This document shows, piece after piece, positions 22,798-33,819 of a stretch of 64,000 nt of DNA (positions within the stretch are counted from its first letter, which is position 1; every line of letters begins with the position of its first letter). The notes under the pieces are model-generated. The model was not told where the DNA came from, did no database searches, and saw nothing but the letters and a program-made list of their open reading frames with translations. Made by a program: the position numbers and the translations under genes. Source of the DNA: Dactylorhiza incarnata (Eukaryota > Streptophyta > Magnoliopsida > Asparagales > Orchidaceae); the NCBI GenBank assembly GCA_033032865.1, contig JAWHQI010000024.1, positions 186,001 to 250,000 of the forward strand, written 5' to 3'.

Positions 22798-25700
22798 TTA
22801 ATCCATTTTTAGCATACCTAATTCAATTTTAAAGTTATTGAATTTTGTTTCATCCAAGGGTTTAGTAAATATGTCAGCAACTTGTTTATCAGTGGGGACA
22901 TATTCAATTGAAATATCGCCATTTTCTACATGTTCTCTAATGAAATGGTATCTTATTTCTATGTGCTTAGTTCTGCTATGTGATACAGGATTATTAGCTA
23001 TAGCAATAGCACTAGTTGAATCACAAAATAGAGGAGATTTACTTAGCTGAACTTTATAGTCTTGGAGTTGGTGTTGAATCCATAGTAGCTGAGCACAGCA
23101 GTTTCCAGCTGAGATGTACTCAGATTCTGCTGTAGAAATAGCCATACTGGTATGCTTCCTGCTACTCCAAGATATTAATCTTTTGCCAAGAAATTGGCAT
23201 GTACCTGATGTACTTTTTCTGTCCTCTTTACATCCTGCAAAATCAGCATCTGAAAAGCCAATTAGTTCAAAGTCATTACTTCTAGGATACCAAAGGCCAA
23301 GATTAATAGTGCCCTTCAGATATCTCAGGATTCTTTTGACAGCAGTGTAGTGAGATTCTTTAGGGTTCACTTGATATCTAGCACACACACATGTTGAGAA
23401 CATAATGTCTGGCCTGCTAGCAGTTAGGTAGAGAAATGAGCCAATGATGCCTCTATACAAGGTTTCATCAATGGGTTTCCCTTTTTCATCCTTGTCCAGT
23501 GACATATTTGCTGCCATTGGTGTTTTCATGACAGTGGAATTTTCCATTCCAAACTTCTTGATAATCTCCTTTGTGTACTTGGTCTGAGAAATGAAAATTC
23601 CTTCATCAGACTGTTTCACTTGGAGACGTAAAAAGTATTTAAGCTCACCCATGCTGCTCATTTCAAATTTCCCTTGCATAAGGTTTGCAAACCTTTTGCA
23701 AAGGTTATTATCAGTAGAGCCAAAAATTATATCATCTACATATATTTGTACTAAAATAATGTGACCTTTAACTATCCTAAGAAACAATGTCTTGTCTATC
23801 TTTCCTCTTGAGAATTTGTTCTCAATAAGAAATCTAGATAATGTCTCATACCAGGCTCTAGGTGCCTGTTTTAGACCATACAATGCTTTTAATAATAGAT
23901 AGACATGATTTGGATGAGTAGAGTCAATAAAACCTGGGGGTTGTTCAACATATACTTCCTCCAATATTGTTCCATTAAGGAATGCTGACTTTACATCCAT
24001 TTAATAGACTATAAATCCAGTGTGTGCTGCAAAAGCCAGGAATAATCTGATTGCGTCCAATCTTGCTACAGGAGCAAACACTTGATCAAAATCTATGCCT
24101 TCCTCCTGTCTATATCCTTGGGCAACCAACCTAGCTTTGTTTTTGATGATCACACCATTTTCATCCAGCTTATTCCTGAATACCCATTTGGTCCCTATGA
24201 CTTTGTGTTTTTCTGGTCTTGGAACCAATATCCAGACTTTGCACCTTTCAAATTGATTTAGCTCTTCTTGCATAGCTGATATCCATGAAGTGTACTTATT
24301 GGCTTCATCGAACCTCTTAGGTTCTATTTTGGATAGAAAGCTGTGATGCAAAGCCTCATGTATTGAGTTTCCTCTTCTGGTTTGCACACCATCATTTGAA
24401 TTTCCTATGATCTATTCTTTTGGATGATCCTTCATATGTTTGGTTGCATTCCTCCACCTTTCATTTTCCCTTTGTGATTCTGGTGCATTTGTTTGAGTAG
24501 GTTCTTCTAGAGGTTCTGGATGAGGTGGTTCTTCAACAGCAATAGGTTCTTCATAATTGTCTTCTGCTAGAGATTCATCCTCTCTCGTTACAGTTATAGT
24601 CTCATTAGATTCTCCATTATCCTCATTGTGCTGTTCATTGATATTCATCTCCTTCAATTTCTGTGTAGAACCTGCACAACTAGATAAACTTCCCAGATCC
24701 TTATAAATAAGGCTGGTTTCATCAAATACAACATGTATAAATTCTTCTATCCTATTAGACTTTTTGTTGAAAATTCTATAGGCTCTACTTTGAGAGCTAT
24801 ACCCAACAAAAATTGCCTCATGTGCTTTTTCAGCAAATTTAGTGAGATGGTGCTTTCCATTATTTAATACAAAGCATTTACTACCAAATATTTTGAAATA
24901 GGCTAAAGTGGGTTTTCTACCTTTCAACAACTCATATGGGGTCTTATCCAGTCTTTTGTTTATAAGAGCCCTATTCTGCACATGGCATGTTGTGTTTACA
25001 GCTTCAGCCCAGAAGTACTCAGGAAGAGAAGAATCACTCAGCATACTCCTGTTAGCTTCAATAAGGGTTCTATTTCTTCTCTCAGCAACCCCATTTTGTT
25101 GGGGAGTTCTAGGAGATGAGAACTCTTGAGAAATGCCTAGATTCTCACAGAATTTGGTCATTGCACCTGACTGAAATTCAGTCCCATGATCACTTCTAAT
25201 TTTGGCTACAGAATTTCCTATTTCATTGGTGATTTGCCTAACAAAACTGGTAAATATTTCTAAAGTGTCTGACTTATGTTTAAGGAAGAATACCCAAGTG
25301 TATCTGGAATAATCATCAACTATTACAAAGGTGTATGACTTTCCTCCTAAGCTATGGATTGACATTGGTCCAAATAGATCCATGTGAAGTAGGTATAGAC
25401 ATCTAAAGGAATCCTTCTCACCAATTGGTTTGAAGGAAGGCTTGGCCTGCTTACCCATTTGACAAGCATGGCAAGGACCCTCCTGCACACACTTCCACTT
25501 AGGCCCAGCTCTCACTAGATCTTTTGAAATAAGTTTATTTATAGTCTTATAGTTTATGTGAGCTAACCTTTTATGTCATAGAACACTACTAGAAACTTTA
25601 TTTTCTGCTACTAAGCATATGGAATTAACTTGATCTGAACATTTAAAGTTTAGACAGTAAATGTTGCCACTCCTAGTGCCTGAGAGAATTATCTCATTCT

Positions 25701-25995
25701 CTTTCTTAATCAGGCACTCATCCTTGTGAAATGAAATATCATACCCAATATCACACAATTGACTTATGCTGATGAGATTGTGTTGCAATCCATCAACATG
25801 AGCAACTTTGGTGATGGTGACAATTCCATTTGTGATATTACCATAACCTTTAGTTTTACCTTTTTCAGACCCTCCAAAGATAACATTTGGTCCATTCCTC
25901 ACAGGAGTGTAATCATTCAGCAGACTTTTTGTTCCTGTCATGTGCATAGAGCACCCACTATCCAAGTACCAGATAGGAAGTTGATTGGTCTTTGG
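22798..25995 (-). pseudogene. pol: pol of element B
   Basis: One continuous frame with three nonsense codons. The protease has WYLDSGCSMHMTG (catalytic DSG). The integrase has an HKRLAH...CHAC zinc region, VIVDDYSR, RSDHGTEF and TPQQNGVAERRNRT (D, D, E). RT begins near 24387 and carries [11 protein letters not shown] (catalytic DD). RNase H shows [27 protein letters not shown] and a conserved KHIEIRYHFIRE end; the stop is at 22798. The nonsense codons look like W to TGA (near 25573), Q to TAG (24412) and Q to TAA (24001), all transitions typical of methyl-cytosine decay. Confidence 0.93.
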
Positions 25996-26014
25996 ACAAC
26001 CCTACAAAAAGAAA

Positions 26015-28414
26015 TTACCTTTTCTTAGGAGCCCACACCAAGTTGGGTCCTAGAACCTTGTTATTATGAGCTGGAACATTCAGTTGTTGAATAATCCTTG
26101 GTGCTGTGAGAGTTGCCATGGGTCTGAGTACTGGTCTCCCAGAGTTGAATCTTGGAACAGTTGGATTGAACCAACAGTCAAGAGCAAAATGTTCAACCCT
26201 TCCACAGCACCAGCATTCATATCTGTTATATCTCCTTGGAGGTCTTCTTACTTCTTTATATTGACTCATATTTTGCTTAATTGCCTTTTTCAAAGGAGCT
26301 ATGTAGGTTGTTTTAGTAACTTTTACTTGTTCTGTTTTCTTAACAGCAGTTGTTTTTACTTCAGGTCTTAGTTCCTTTCTTTTGGATTTTGTGTTTGCTT
26401 TAAATATAAAGGAGTCATGATGGGTTAATACTTGTTCTTTGCATAGTGATTTGGCATTATTGTTACTTGGTTGAATTGAAACATCTTTGCTATTAGAACA
26501 TTCACCCTTATAAAACTTATGCACACCTTTTTTATCATGATTATTTGTGATAGGCATGGCTTTGTTGAATTTTAAAGGTTGCATAGGTGCCTTGTCATTA
26601 CTTTTAGGGTTAATATCTGCATTCCTATCATATCCTATGCCATATCTGTATTGTGCAGAAAATGTGTCTATTATAGGAAGAATAGTTTGTGGTTTTGAGA
26701 ACTTTGCTACAAGTTTTCTTTCTGCTAGGAGTTTTGCTTCAAGTTCTTTTATTAACATCTCCTTAGTGCATAAAGTTTGTATGTGAATAATAGACATGAC
26801 TTTTAGTTTGCTAAGTTCTTTGCTTGTCTGATTCAGCCTCTCAGCTGTCTCAGAGTTTTGAGAATCAGTTTGCTTTAAATCAGATATTTCATTTTGTAAT
26901 CTTTTATTATGCCTTTTGCTCTTCTTAAGTGCTTTAAGAAGTAATTGATATTTCTCAATAATTTCATCTACATGAAGTTTAGATTGTGAGTCATTTTCAT
27001 CAGGAGAAAATGAATCTATTTCAGGCTCAGAATCAGAATCAGATAGAGGGGTTTTATCAAGTACCTTTATATCAGTAGTTGTCTCCTGATCTTCTTGATC
27101 ACTCAATGCCATGAGTCCTGCATTTTCTTCCTCATTCTCTTCACTATCAGGTCTTGATTGTGGGGCTCTTATCATAGATCTATGATTTAGACTATCTTCA
27201 TTTTCATTGGCAGCCATTAGAGCTATGAGTGCCTCCTCACTATCTGAGTCTGATGACTGAGATTAACTGTCACTAAGAGTGACTTTGCCCTTCTTGGCTA
27301 TTAGACTCTTCTCATGTCTCTTGTCAGATTTGTGTCTCCTTTCATCAGATTTCTTGTTGTTCTTTCTCTTTGAAGGACAATCAGCAATCATGTGTCCTGA
27401 TTTCCTGCAACCAAAACACACAATTTCTTCTGAATTAATTTTATTGTGTTTAGAGTTATACCTGTCCTTCTTGGAGTCTTGTTTGAATCCCTCTGAAGAA
27501 TTTGAGTGCTTCTTAGATCTGGATAACTGAGAGGGTCTAGTTTTCCAGTGTTGTTTTCTTCTCAACATTCTTTTTAGCTGTTTGGTAAAGAGTGCCAATT
27601 CACCATCTGATATTTCAGAATCAGAATTACTGGTTTCTGATTCTTCTGATTCAGATGGAATCATGGGGGATAATGACATTCTTTCTTTGCTTTTCTTGGA
27701 GCTTTATGCTTTCAGAGCAATAGGATTTTCCCTGTTGTGTCCTTCCTCGGCTTTTCTGGTATTCAGATGAAGTTCATGGGACAAGAGTTTCCCATATAAA
27801 TTCTGTGGTTGAATGTTTCCCAGATTTCCCATTTCTCTGATTGCACAGATCTTGATATCCCATTCTTTGTTCAGTGATCTTAAGAATTTATCATTCAGCT
27901 CATAATCTGTGAAAGTTCTTCCATAAGTTTTTAGACCATTTACAATTTTGAAGAATTTTTCATAGCAGACTGCTATTGAATCTTTCTTGTCTTGTCTGAA
28001 GGCTTCATATTGTTGATTTAGAAGTGACTTCCTGTCATCTCTGACTTCTTCAGTCCCTTCCATATAGACAATGAGAGATTCCCACATTTCTTTGGCAGTT
28101 TTGCAATGGACTAAGTTTTGGAAAGTTGAATCCTCAATAGCACTAACAATGATGTTCTGGGCTCTCTTATCCATGGAGGCCAGAATCACTTCATCTTTGG
28201 TCATCTCTGAATAGGTTTTAGGAGTCTTTATACTTCCATCTGTAAATGAAACTTTCATAGGAACAAAAGGTCCCTCTAGAACAGTTATGTAAATCCTAGG
28301 ATCAGATGCTTCCATGAAAAGTCTGACCCTTTCTTTCCAAATCCCAAAATTTTCTTTTCTGCAAATTGGAAGCTTCATAGATGTGAATTCTTTGCTTCCT
28401 TCTGTATTAGCCAT
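26015..28414 (-). pseudogene. gag: gag of element B
   Basis: The ATG is at 28414 (an upstream GTG is not needed). One frame with two in-frame TAA codons (about 27704 and 27263). Residues 1-235 are the copia capsid domain (FGIWKERVRLFMEASDPR, TAKEMWESLIVYMEGT). The first CCHC knuckle, CFGCRKSGHMIADC, is at 27418-27377. An acidic and coiled-coil region follows, then a second Cys/His motif, CWCCGRVEHFALDCW, and the end WAPKKR. Protease follows in the +1 frame after about 20 bases that end in a T-rich tract and AG. Confidence 0.92.
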
Positions 28415-28480
28415 CACGACTTCAGAAATCTACCCATAGAAGATCTTGTTCAGGCTGTTAAACCTTTTCTTGAACAACCT

Positions 28481-28493
28481 CCCTCTGATACCA
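28481..28493 (-). other. primer-binding site of B
   Basis: The minus strand reads TGGTATCAGAGGG two bases after the 5' LTR end, matching initiator methionine tRNA. Confidence 0.88.
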
Positions 28494-28495
28494 CT

Positions 28496-30030
28496 TGAAA
28501 GACTTTAATTAAGGGTAGCTAATCACCTAGAGGGGGGGGGTGAATAGGTTATTTTAAAAAACTATTGCAGTTCTTGATTATAACCAAAATAAAACTGATC
28601 AGAGCTTTCAAGAATAAGAACACACACAGAAAAGACACACATATTTTTATAGTGGTTCCCCTTATCTTGGGTAATCCACTTTCCCCCTTCTCCCCTTCTA
28701 GCAGTGTGATAGATAGGGTTTATAGCTCCTCCAGATCTCAGACCACAAACAGGTCTTACAGCTCAGATCACAACAGATCTTACAGTCTCAGATCTCACAG
28801 ATCTTACAAACTCAGATCTCACAGATCCTACCTCAGCCTTTATAACTAGGCCTACAGCTCAGATTCACCCCTGAATCCTACAACTCAGATCACACTTGAT
28901 CTTACAACTCAGATCCTTGACAGATCCTACACTCAGATCTGACAACTCAGATCCTACAGGAATTTATAAAGAGAATAACAAATACTTAGACTCAGATTCT
29001 TCTGATTGTTGAGTCTTCTTGAACTGCCTGAATGATCAGACAGAAAACTTCAATAGAACAGCAGCAGCAGATGATCTTCTTGATTCGACAGGCTGTGATG
29101 GTTGTTCTTCTTCTTAGGAAGACAGATTCTTCCTTCTTGATCTTCTACTTTCAGAAAGATGTATCAGCACCAGATTGCTGAATGAAATCTTCAAGTCAGA
29201 TTGGTTCTGAAAGAGAAGATGACTTCTTCAGATTCTTTCTCAGACTTTCCCTCAAAGTGATGGAGACGATAATGGCTATGGAAAGATAGGAACAATCAAC
29301 GTAACTTCATAACCCATAGGTCATGTCTTCTATTTATAGCCCGCCATCTGCAACGTCTGTTACGCTCCTCCACGTCAGCATGACGTTAAGTCTTCAATGA
29401 TCTTCAATGTCTTCTGAAGAAATAAAGGCTTAGCTAGCTGTAGAAGATATTCCTCAGTTTAAATTATTTGTAGAAGAAGCGTTGATCACTGAGCATCTCT
29501 GTCGACGCTTTTTCCATTAGGCGTCGAGCGATATGTAGACACTCGACGCTTACTCCTTAGACTGTAGCTCTCGACTCCTCCTTCTTAGGCATTGAGCAAT
29601 CATCAGTTAGTCGACGCTTTTTATCTGTAGAAGTCGAGCAACATATAGGGGCTCGACGCTTCTTAACTAATCCTTCATATCTCGACTCTTCTTCTTTGCG
29701 CTGAGCTGACTGAAGTTTAGTCGACACTTCTCTTTCCATGGCGTCGAGTGATATAACGTGGCTCGACGCTTCCTAACTTGGTCTCAGAACTTCAGCGGCG
29801 GCCTTGTCTATTTGAGCAGTAGACATGAGTCAACGCTTCTGGGTCACAGGCGTCGAGCGATGTATGATGTCTCGACACTTGTGAACTTGGATGGATTCCA
29901 TGAGCATTTTGCCTGACCTGATCTCCTGCACATTGATTCTAGAGAGTATATCAAATACATTCTGAGATATATCTTTGACTTAGGAGTAGACTTCTCCAAA
30001 TCTAAGACATTATGAGCAATGATCCAAACA
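28496..30030 (-). repeat. 5' LTR of element B
   Basis: 1,535 bp, minus strand from TGTTTGGATCATTG at 30030 to AGTCTTTCA at 28496. Same layout as the 3' LTR: TCGACGC cluster, TATA box, CAGATC-rich transcribed part, and a C-run of nine before the end. Confidence 0.93.
29331..29890 (-). promoter_or_regulatory. U3 repeat cluster and TATA box of B
   Basis: From about 29890 to 29480 (minus strand) there are more than a dozen GCGTCGA/TCGACGC units, mostly in inverted pairs such as aagcgtcgag...ctcgacgc. About 140 bp later comes TATAAATA (29338-29331). The same core motif is repeated before ORF3. Confidence 0.8.
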
Positions 30031-30035
30031 GAATC

Positions 30036-30713
30036 AGGGCCCCTCTATCACATTCAGACAGTGATATAGAGGAGGATCATGAGGACAATGTCAGATTTGG
30101 ACGCATGGCCCTTAATGATGAGGAAGCAAGTCGGAATAACTCTGCAGTGGACATGTATTGATTCATCCCATCTCTTCTTCTAATTATGAGATAGGCCCAG
30201 ATACTGAAGTCCCTTCATCAATTGATGGAAGTGATTCAGAATTTGAGGAGGATGTCAATCAATTGATTGACAGATATGGTGCTCTCTTGGAAGCTCTGAA
30301 AAAGAGCAAAAAGCTAGCCAAGAGGCAAGCCCAAGAGATTGCTTCCCTTAAGATGGAAAAGAAAAAATGCACTGAGTCACCCACCATGATAGCTCAAATA
30401 TGTAGAGAAATCAGCCATCTAAAGGGGATAATAATTGTTCATTTGAGCACCATATCCCAAAAGAACAAGGTCAAATACCTTGAGGTGAAGCTTCTAAAAG
30501 AGAAGAGCCCGGTGGCTCAATTCTCCATGCCCAAATCTGTACTTCCCATTATTGACACCTTCTCCTCTCAAACCAATAGGAGAGGACTATGATTCAATAA
30601 AATGGAAGTAGGAGAAGGGAGTGGAAAAAAGACCAAGGGTAAGGCAAAGCCTTAAACCACCTTTCAAAATGTGTTACTTCCTTCCAACAGGTATGACCAT
30701 GAAAGCATGTATG
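30036..30713 (+). pseudogene. gag: gag of element A, third segment
   Basis: Resumes A gag after B. An acidic stretch is followed by an open part (about 30158-30592) with a heptad-rich, coiled-coil-like region (LIDRYGALLEALKKSKKLAK) and the conserved SVLPIIDTFSSQ phrase, matching ILPIIDTFSAQ in B. Frameshifts lie before 30158 and a stop at 30590. The last five bases (gtatg) are the C target duplication. Confidence 0.85.
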
Positions 30714-31837
30714 TGTTGGAGCATGCGTTCCGCACTCGTCCGGTTTGGGAATAACAAATCCTGAATGTATTTGATCTTATATTTGATTAATTTTGTGCAG
30801 GGATAACAGATATTTTATGTACTAAGATTTTGCTGAGCAGATCAATGAAGAAAATGAAACTCGCAGTATCGCTAGCGTTAACTCTATCGCCAGGCGATAG
30901 CGTCAACGGTTGCTGCTGACGTCAGCCATGTTCCACACGTTGTCGCGCTCGAAGCCACGTTACAGCACTATCGCGGGGCGATATCGCTATCGCCAAGCGA
31001 CAGCACACGATCAGCAACGTTCCGCGCGACAGCCCACATTGTCCAGCCACGTTTCAGCGATACCGCGGGGTGATATCTATATCGCCGCACGATAGCTGGC
31101 AGTTGTGAAAAGTTCTATAAAAAGGCCACGAATTTCAGAGTTTTGAATATGTTGAAAGAGCCTTGATTCCCAGAGCAGATTCCAGACGAACTTCCTTGGT
31201 CCAGTACATTTTTAAGAGCGAAGGAGATTCGACCGTACTTTCGAGATTGAAGATCTTCCCATTGGTCGACCATCATCTTCAGAGCTCTTCTTGAGGGATT
31301 TTTAGTTTCATATATTGTATTTACATTTTTCCATTTCATAAATTGTAATTGGTTTGGGAAAATCATCGTCGTGTGTGCGGTGTCTAAGTCCGTGTGAGGC
31401 TTAGGGAAAATCATCACCTTGTGTGTGGTGTTAGATCCTTGTGTGGTCTAGGGTAAATCATCGTCTTATGTGCGGTGTCAAGTCCTTGTGTGGCTTGGGA
31501 GAAAATTGCCGCAGTGTGTGCTGCGTCTAGATCAAGATTTGATATAGGGGGAGGCTTGTGTCTGTATCTGGGAGATATAGGTTATAGCCAACCGGTCCTT
31601 AGGAGAAGGACTGGTGAAAAGAGACAAGAGATTTTATTAATTGTAAGCCTTTGATTCCAAGCTTTATTGGAATCATTTCTACTCATTATCTTTGATGAAA
31701 TAAAATCTTGTTTTTAAATTCAATTATTTGTCTCTATATTCATATATTGTTTCGTTCTTTACAAAAATTATCAAAGGTTTAAATTGCCCTTATTCACCCC
31801 CCCCCCCCCCCCTCTAAGTGCGCCACAAGATCCAACA
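30714..31837 (+). repeat. 5' LTR of element C
   Basis: TGTTGGAGCATGCG...GATCCAACA. U3 holds the palindrome cluster and a TATA box. R/U5 has short 'gggaaaatcatcg(t/c)cgtgtgtg' repeats (31355-31520) and a run of 16 C before the end. Confidence 0.95.
30865..31123 (+). promoter_or_regulatory. U3 palindrome cluster and TATA box of C
   Basis: About eight half-sites or full sites of CTATCGCC(N)GGCGATAG, for example ctatcgccaggcgatag at 30889-30905, lie between 30865 and 31095. TATAAAAA follows at 31116-31123. The same motifs recur at 33519-33555, 37277-37312, 38505-38540 and 38932-38970 in the same element. Confidence 0.8.
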
Positions 31838-31839
31838 AG

Positions 31840-31851
31840 TGGTATCAGAGC
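31840..31851 (+). other. primer-binding site of C
   Basis: TGGTATCAGAGC, a perfect match to the initiator methionine tRNA 3' end, two bases after the LTR. Confidence 0.95.
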
Positions 31852-31887
31852 AGGTTAATTCCTTATAAGGTTTAACCACCTGGAATT

Positions 31888-33819
31888 ATGGCGCACCATG
31901 GTCATGCATTTTCCGAGGGGCAAGGAATAACTAGACCACCATTATTTACGGGTTCCGATTATAATTATTGGAAAACTAGGATGAGGTGTTTTTTAATATC
32001 ATTAGATATTGAAGTATGTAATATGGTTGAAACAAATTATACTCATCCTACTTTTACAATTGGTGATATTGTCATGGAGAAACCCAAAGATAAATGGGAT
32101 GACCAGGACAAATTAAAATGCAAAAATAATGCAAAAGCAATGAACGCATTATTTTGTGCTCTTGATAAAACTGAATTTAATAGAACCTGCGCATGTCAAA
32201 CTGCATATGAAATTTGGAATTTATTGGAAATTACTCATGAAGGTACCTCGCAGGTGAAGGACTCAAAGCTTTTCCAATTGGAGTCAGAATTCGCAAAGTT
32301 CAGGATGGAGGTAGATGAGGATGTGGATACCATGTACACAAGATTCACTAAGATAGTAAATGACTCAAAAGCTTTAGGAAAAAATTTCTCAAATGGTGAT
32401 TTGGTAAGAAAACTTCTTAGATCTCTCCCCCCTAAATTCAATCCCAAAGTGACGGCTATTTCTGAATCTCATGATCTTAAAGCTCTTAATATTGAAAGCC
32501 TGATTGGGAACTTGAAAACTCATAAAGTTGAATTGAAAATTCAACAACAAGAGTATATGGAGCCAAAGAAGAAGGGATTGGCTCTAAGATCTAATAAGGA
32601 GGAAAGTAGTGATTCTGAGGAGGAAGAAGAAGATGAGGAAAGTTTATTTGTTAGAAAGTTTAGAAAATTTATGAAAAATCCAGAGAGTAGGAATTCATTT
32701 ATGAAGTATTTTAAGAAGGAGACGTTTAGGAAGAAAAAAGGAAAGGTAGACGATGAGGAGGAAGAGAGACCGCCACCGGAGTGCTATCACTGCAAGAAGT
32801 TAGGACACATCCGAAGCAAGTGTCCAAAGTATTTAAAAGAACTTAAAGAAAAGAAGCACAAAGGGACGAAGAAGGTGCTGAAGGCGGAAACATGGGATGA
32901 TACTACTTCTGAGGATGCAAGCAGTTCAAGCTCAAGTAAAGAAGAGGAGGCCAACATGTGCTTAATGGGAAAGAGCATCATATCTGATGATGAATGCAGT
33001 GTCCAAAGTGACACTGAGGTAACTCCTCCAACCTACGATGAATTATTTTCTGAATTTTTAAAGACTTGCAAATTTTTTGAAATGAGTTTAAAAGATAATG
33101 ATCTTCTTAAATCTGAAAATGAAATTTTGCTTAAAGAAAACAAAAAATTGTTAAATGAAATTAAGACTATTGGAAAAAGAGAAATTTCTTGCCAAGGGTG
33201 TGATCACTTTTTGGGAAGAATTAAAGAACTTGAAGAATCTCTTTCCAAATCTCATTCTACAATAAAAATTCTTACCAAAAAGAATGAGATTTTAGAGAGA
33301 GATCTGAAATCTTCAATTTCCAAAGTCCATGAGGGAAAGAAATCTTTTGAACGTAGATGTGTAAATCTAGTATCCGAGAATACATAAATGAGAAACCAGA
33401 TTCATGACTTAACGCTAGCCATGAAAAAATTTGGAATGGGCCGAAGATCACTTGATATGATCTTAGGATACCAATGTCATGGATCTGGAAGGTTTGGACT
33501 CGGATACACGTCAGGAAGCTATCGCCCGGCGATAACCACTGTCGCCGGCGACAGCGAAAAGTCCAGAAATTCTGTTTTTAAAAATTCTGAAGTTAGTAAA
33601 TTGTCTAATACTGCATCCTCATCCAGTAAAAGTCCAGAAAAGTTATACTCTTCTCAATACATTACATGTGCCAAATGCAATAGATTTGGTCACACTACGG
33701 ACTCTTGCTGGAGGAAAGGAAAAAGTAAAATTAAACAAATCTGGGTGCCTAAGGCTTCTTCTTATACTATGGGTGGAACCACTTGGGTAACCAGATCTTT
33801 ACTCACCTCTTCTTTCTAG
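31888..33819 (+). pseudogene. gag: gag of element C
   Basis: The ATG is at 31888. One frame, broken by a TAA at 33385 and a TAG at 33817. The capsid domain covers about residues 1-230 (YNYWKTRMRCFLIS, TAYEIWNLLEITHEGT). A Glu-rich stretch is followed by a knuckle, CYHCKKLGHIRSKC (32782-32823), then a Ser/Glu region and a long coiled coil, and a second knuckle, CAKCNRFGHTTDSC (33667-33708). Between the coiled coil and the second knuckle the frame reads through two copies of the element's palindrome (33519-33555). Pol follows in the same frame. Confidence 0.92.
33519..33555 (+). repeat. palindromic motif pair inside C gag
   Basis: ctatcgcccggcgat and actgtcgccggcgacagcg lie within coding sequence and encode a short variable linker (SYRPAITTVAGDSEKS). 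They match the motifs in U3 and around the antisense gene of the same element. Confidence 0.8.

Larger units (their letters stand above)
17925..30030 (-). mobile_element. Element B: SIRE/Maximus-type copia retrotransposon
   Basis: 12,106 bp, minus strand, flanked by the perfect duplication gaatc (17920-17924 and 30031-30035). LTRs are 1,533 and 1,535 bp. Order on the minus strand: 5' LTR, iMet primer-binding site, gag, pol (protease, integrase, RT, RNase H), a TCGACGC repeat block with its own TATA box, accessory ORF3, polypurine tract, 3' LTR. Coding regions carry a few nonsense codons and at least one frameshift. B belongs to the same lineage as A. Confidence 0.95.

Noticed and set aside
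25995..26020. true 17-22 nt intron at the gag-pol border
   Set aside because: Too short for a plant intron and its removal does not restore frame in A or B. Kept only as a low-weight finding about a possible acceptor site.
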